Source: Candidatus Pacearchaeota archaeon (GTDB taxonomy: Archaea; Nanobdellota; Nanobdellia; Pacearchaeales; GW2011-AR1). From it: 47,083 nt of DNA. The stretch is from NCBI GenBank assembly GCA_023132255.1, contig JAGLYK010000006.1, positions 1 to 47,083 on the forward strand. The letters are read 5' to 3'. The first letter of the stretch is position 1. Each line of letters begins with the position of its first letter. This document shows positions 45,843-47,083 of the stretch, in pieces. Below the pieces are notes generated by a model. That model was given only the letters and a program-made list of their open reading frames with translations, was not told the DNA's origin and ran no database searches. The position numbers were made by a program, and so were the translations under genes.

Positions 45843-46007
45843 AATTTATTAGAAACAACATATCTTTATTAATTTATCCTGCCCTAAAAATTAATTTTTA
45901 TTTTTTGTCAATCCTATGATTTTGTCTTCGTGGCTTTCCCCAACCCCATGCTAAATTCAAAAAAGTTCCACCAAAATGTTTTTAAAAGGACTTTTCTTGA
46001 AATTAAA

Positions 46008-46976
46008 ATGGATGAAGACAAACATATTCCTGAAAAAGAAGATGAGGAAACTCATTCTCATCAAGAGGGAAAGCTAACTAAAAAAATGAGGGAGAACCCG
46101 TGGATTCTTTCGACATTTGTTCTTGGGGTTTTGGGTTTGATATTATTAGTTGGAAATTTTTCTGGGGGGGTTACTGGGAATGTGGTTTCAGAAAATGATG
46201 CTGGAGAAGCTTTATTAAATTTTGCCAACAATCAAGGGGCAGAAGCAGAATTGGTTGATGTTGAAGATATTGGAGATTTTTATGAAGTTACTTTAATGGT
46301 GAAGGGGCAAAATCTTCCTTTGATGGTTACAAAAGATGGGGAATATTTTTTATCTGGAGGTTTAGTTTCCTTGAATGAAGTTCAACAACAAGATTCTCAA
46401 CAAGAAGAGTCTAAAGATATTATTAAATCTGATAAACCAGTTGTTGAGTTGTTTATTATGACTCATTGTCCTTATGGAACTCAGGCAGAAAAGGGAATGA
46501 TTCCTGTGATGGAAGCTTTGGGTGATAATGCAGATATTCAAATAAGATTTGTTCATTATTATATGCATGAACCAGAAGAAACAGAAACTCCAAGGCAAGT
46601 TTGTATAAGGGAAGAACAACCTGAGAAGTGGTTGACTTACTTAAGATGTTTCTTAGAAGATGGAGATGCAGATAGATGTTTGACAGAAGTAGGAATTAAT
46701 CAAGCTGAATTAAATGATTGTGTTAGTAATAATGCTGATGGATATTATGCAGAGGATTCTGATTTGAGTAATGATTATGGGGTTCAAGGAAGCCCGACTT
46801 TAGTTATTAATGGTGAAATCATAAGTAGTGCACGAAGTCCTGCAGCTTATTTAGAAACAATTTGTCAAGCGTTTAATGAAATGCCTTCAGAATGTGAATT
46901 AGAACTTGATACTAGTTCTCCAAGTCCAATGTGGGGATGGGATGCTTCTGGTTCTGATACAACTGCTCAATGCTGA
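46008..46976 (+). CDS. Membrane-anchored DsbA/GILT-like thioredoxin-fold protein
   Basis: VELFIMTHCPYGTQAEKG active site; GVQGSPTLVINGE cis-Pro; N-terminal TM; internal ATG preferred over 45930. Confidence 0.82.
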   Translation: MDEDKHIPEKEDEETHSHQEGKLTKKMRENPWILSTFVLGVLGLILLVGNFSGGVTGNVVSENDAGEALLNFANNQGAEAELVDVEDIGDFYEVTLMVKGQNLPLMVTKDGEYFLSGGLVSLNEVQQQDSQQEESKDIIKSDKPVVELFIMTHCPYGTQAEKGMIPVMEALGDNADIQIRFVHYYMHEPEETETPRQVCIREEQPEKWLTYLRCFLEDGDADRCLTEVGINQAELNDCVSNNADGYYAEDSDLSNDYGVQGSPTLVINGEIISSARSPAAYLETICQAFNEMPSECELELDTSSPSPMWGWDASGSDTTAQC

Positions 46977-47030
46977 TTAATATATTTCCACTACATAAAT
47001 ATTTTTAAACTATTCTCTTAAATTTACTTT

Positions 47031-47083
47031 ATGAAAAGGGTGATAACATCAGAATCTGTAACAGAAGGACATCCTGATAAAAT
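47031..47083 (+). CDS. metK: S-adenosylmethionine synthetase, bacterial-type (3' truncated by window edge)
   Basis: MKRVITSESVTEGHPDKM N-terminus. Confidence 0.85.
   Translation, partial: MKRVITSESVTEGHPDK

Noticed and set aside
1-47083. CRISPR arrays, rRNA genes, transposase or intein insertions
   Set aside because: No regularly spaced repeat-spacer arrays, rRNA motifs, transposase ORFs or intein motifs recognised by eye, including in CDC48, MCM and RadB

Overview
AT-rich archaeal chromosomal window, probably a DPANN/Woesearchaeota-Pacearchaeota-like lineage (inferred from gene content only). It is dense with information-processing and housekeeping genes: CDC48, TFS, CTP synthase, TopA, RadB, Rpo11, MBF1-like, ScpB, aRF1, ValRS, Sec61beta, NAC, MinD-like, split MetRS, L15e, DNA ligase, TBP, an RSH (RelA/SpoT) homologue, MCM and the start of a bacterial-type MetK. 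Two tRNAs are present, Lys-CUU and Ile-GAU. The most interesting signals are small repeated structured elements. (1) A family of short palindromic repeats lies inside protein-coding genes (MBF1-like twice, TopA, MetRS). It has an invariant YGTAC hairpin loop, stems that differ between copies but still pair, and is read in all three frames; it is analogous to Rickettsia palindromic elements. (2) Two homologous 5' leader RNAs sit immediately before unrelated start codons (4953 minus, 29196 plus), with a covarying stem and an apparent anti-Shine-Dalgarno helix, making them a candidate cis-regulatory RNA class. (3) A ~57-nt hairpin 'core' is inserted in one of those leaders, flanked by TTAAG duplications, and recurs in a tandem array behind tRNA-Lys. 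(4) That ~160-bp tandem array repeats the 3' end of tRNA-Lys. No CRISPR array, rRNA or classical transposase was recognised. All alignments were done by eye.
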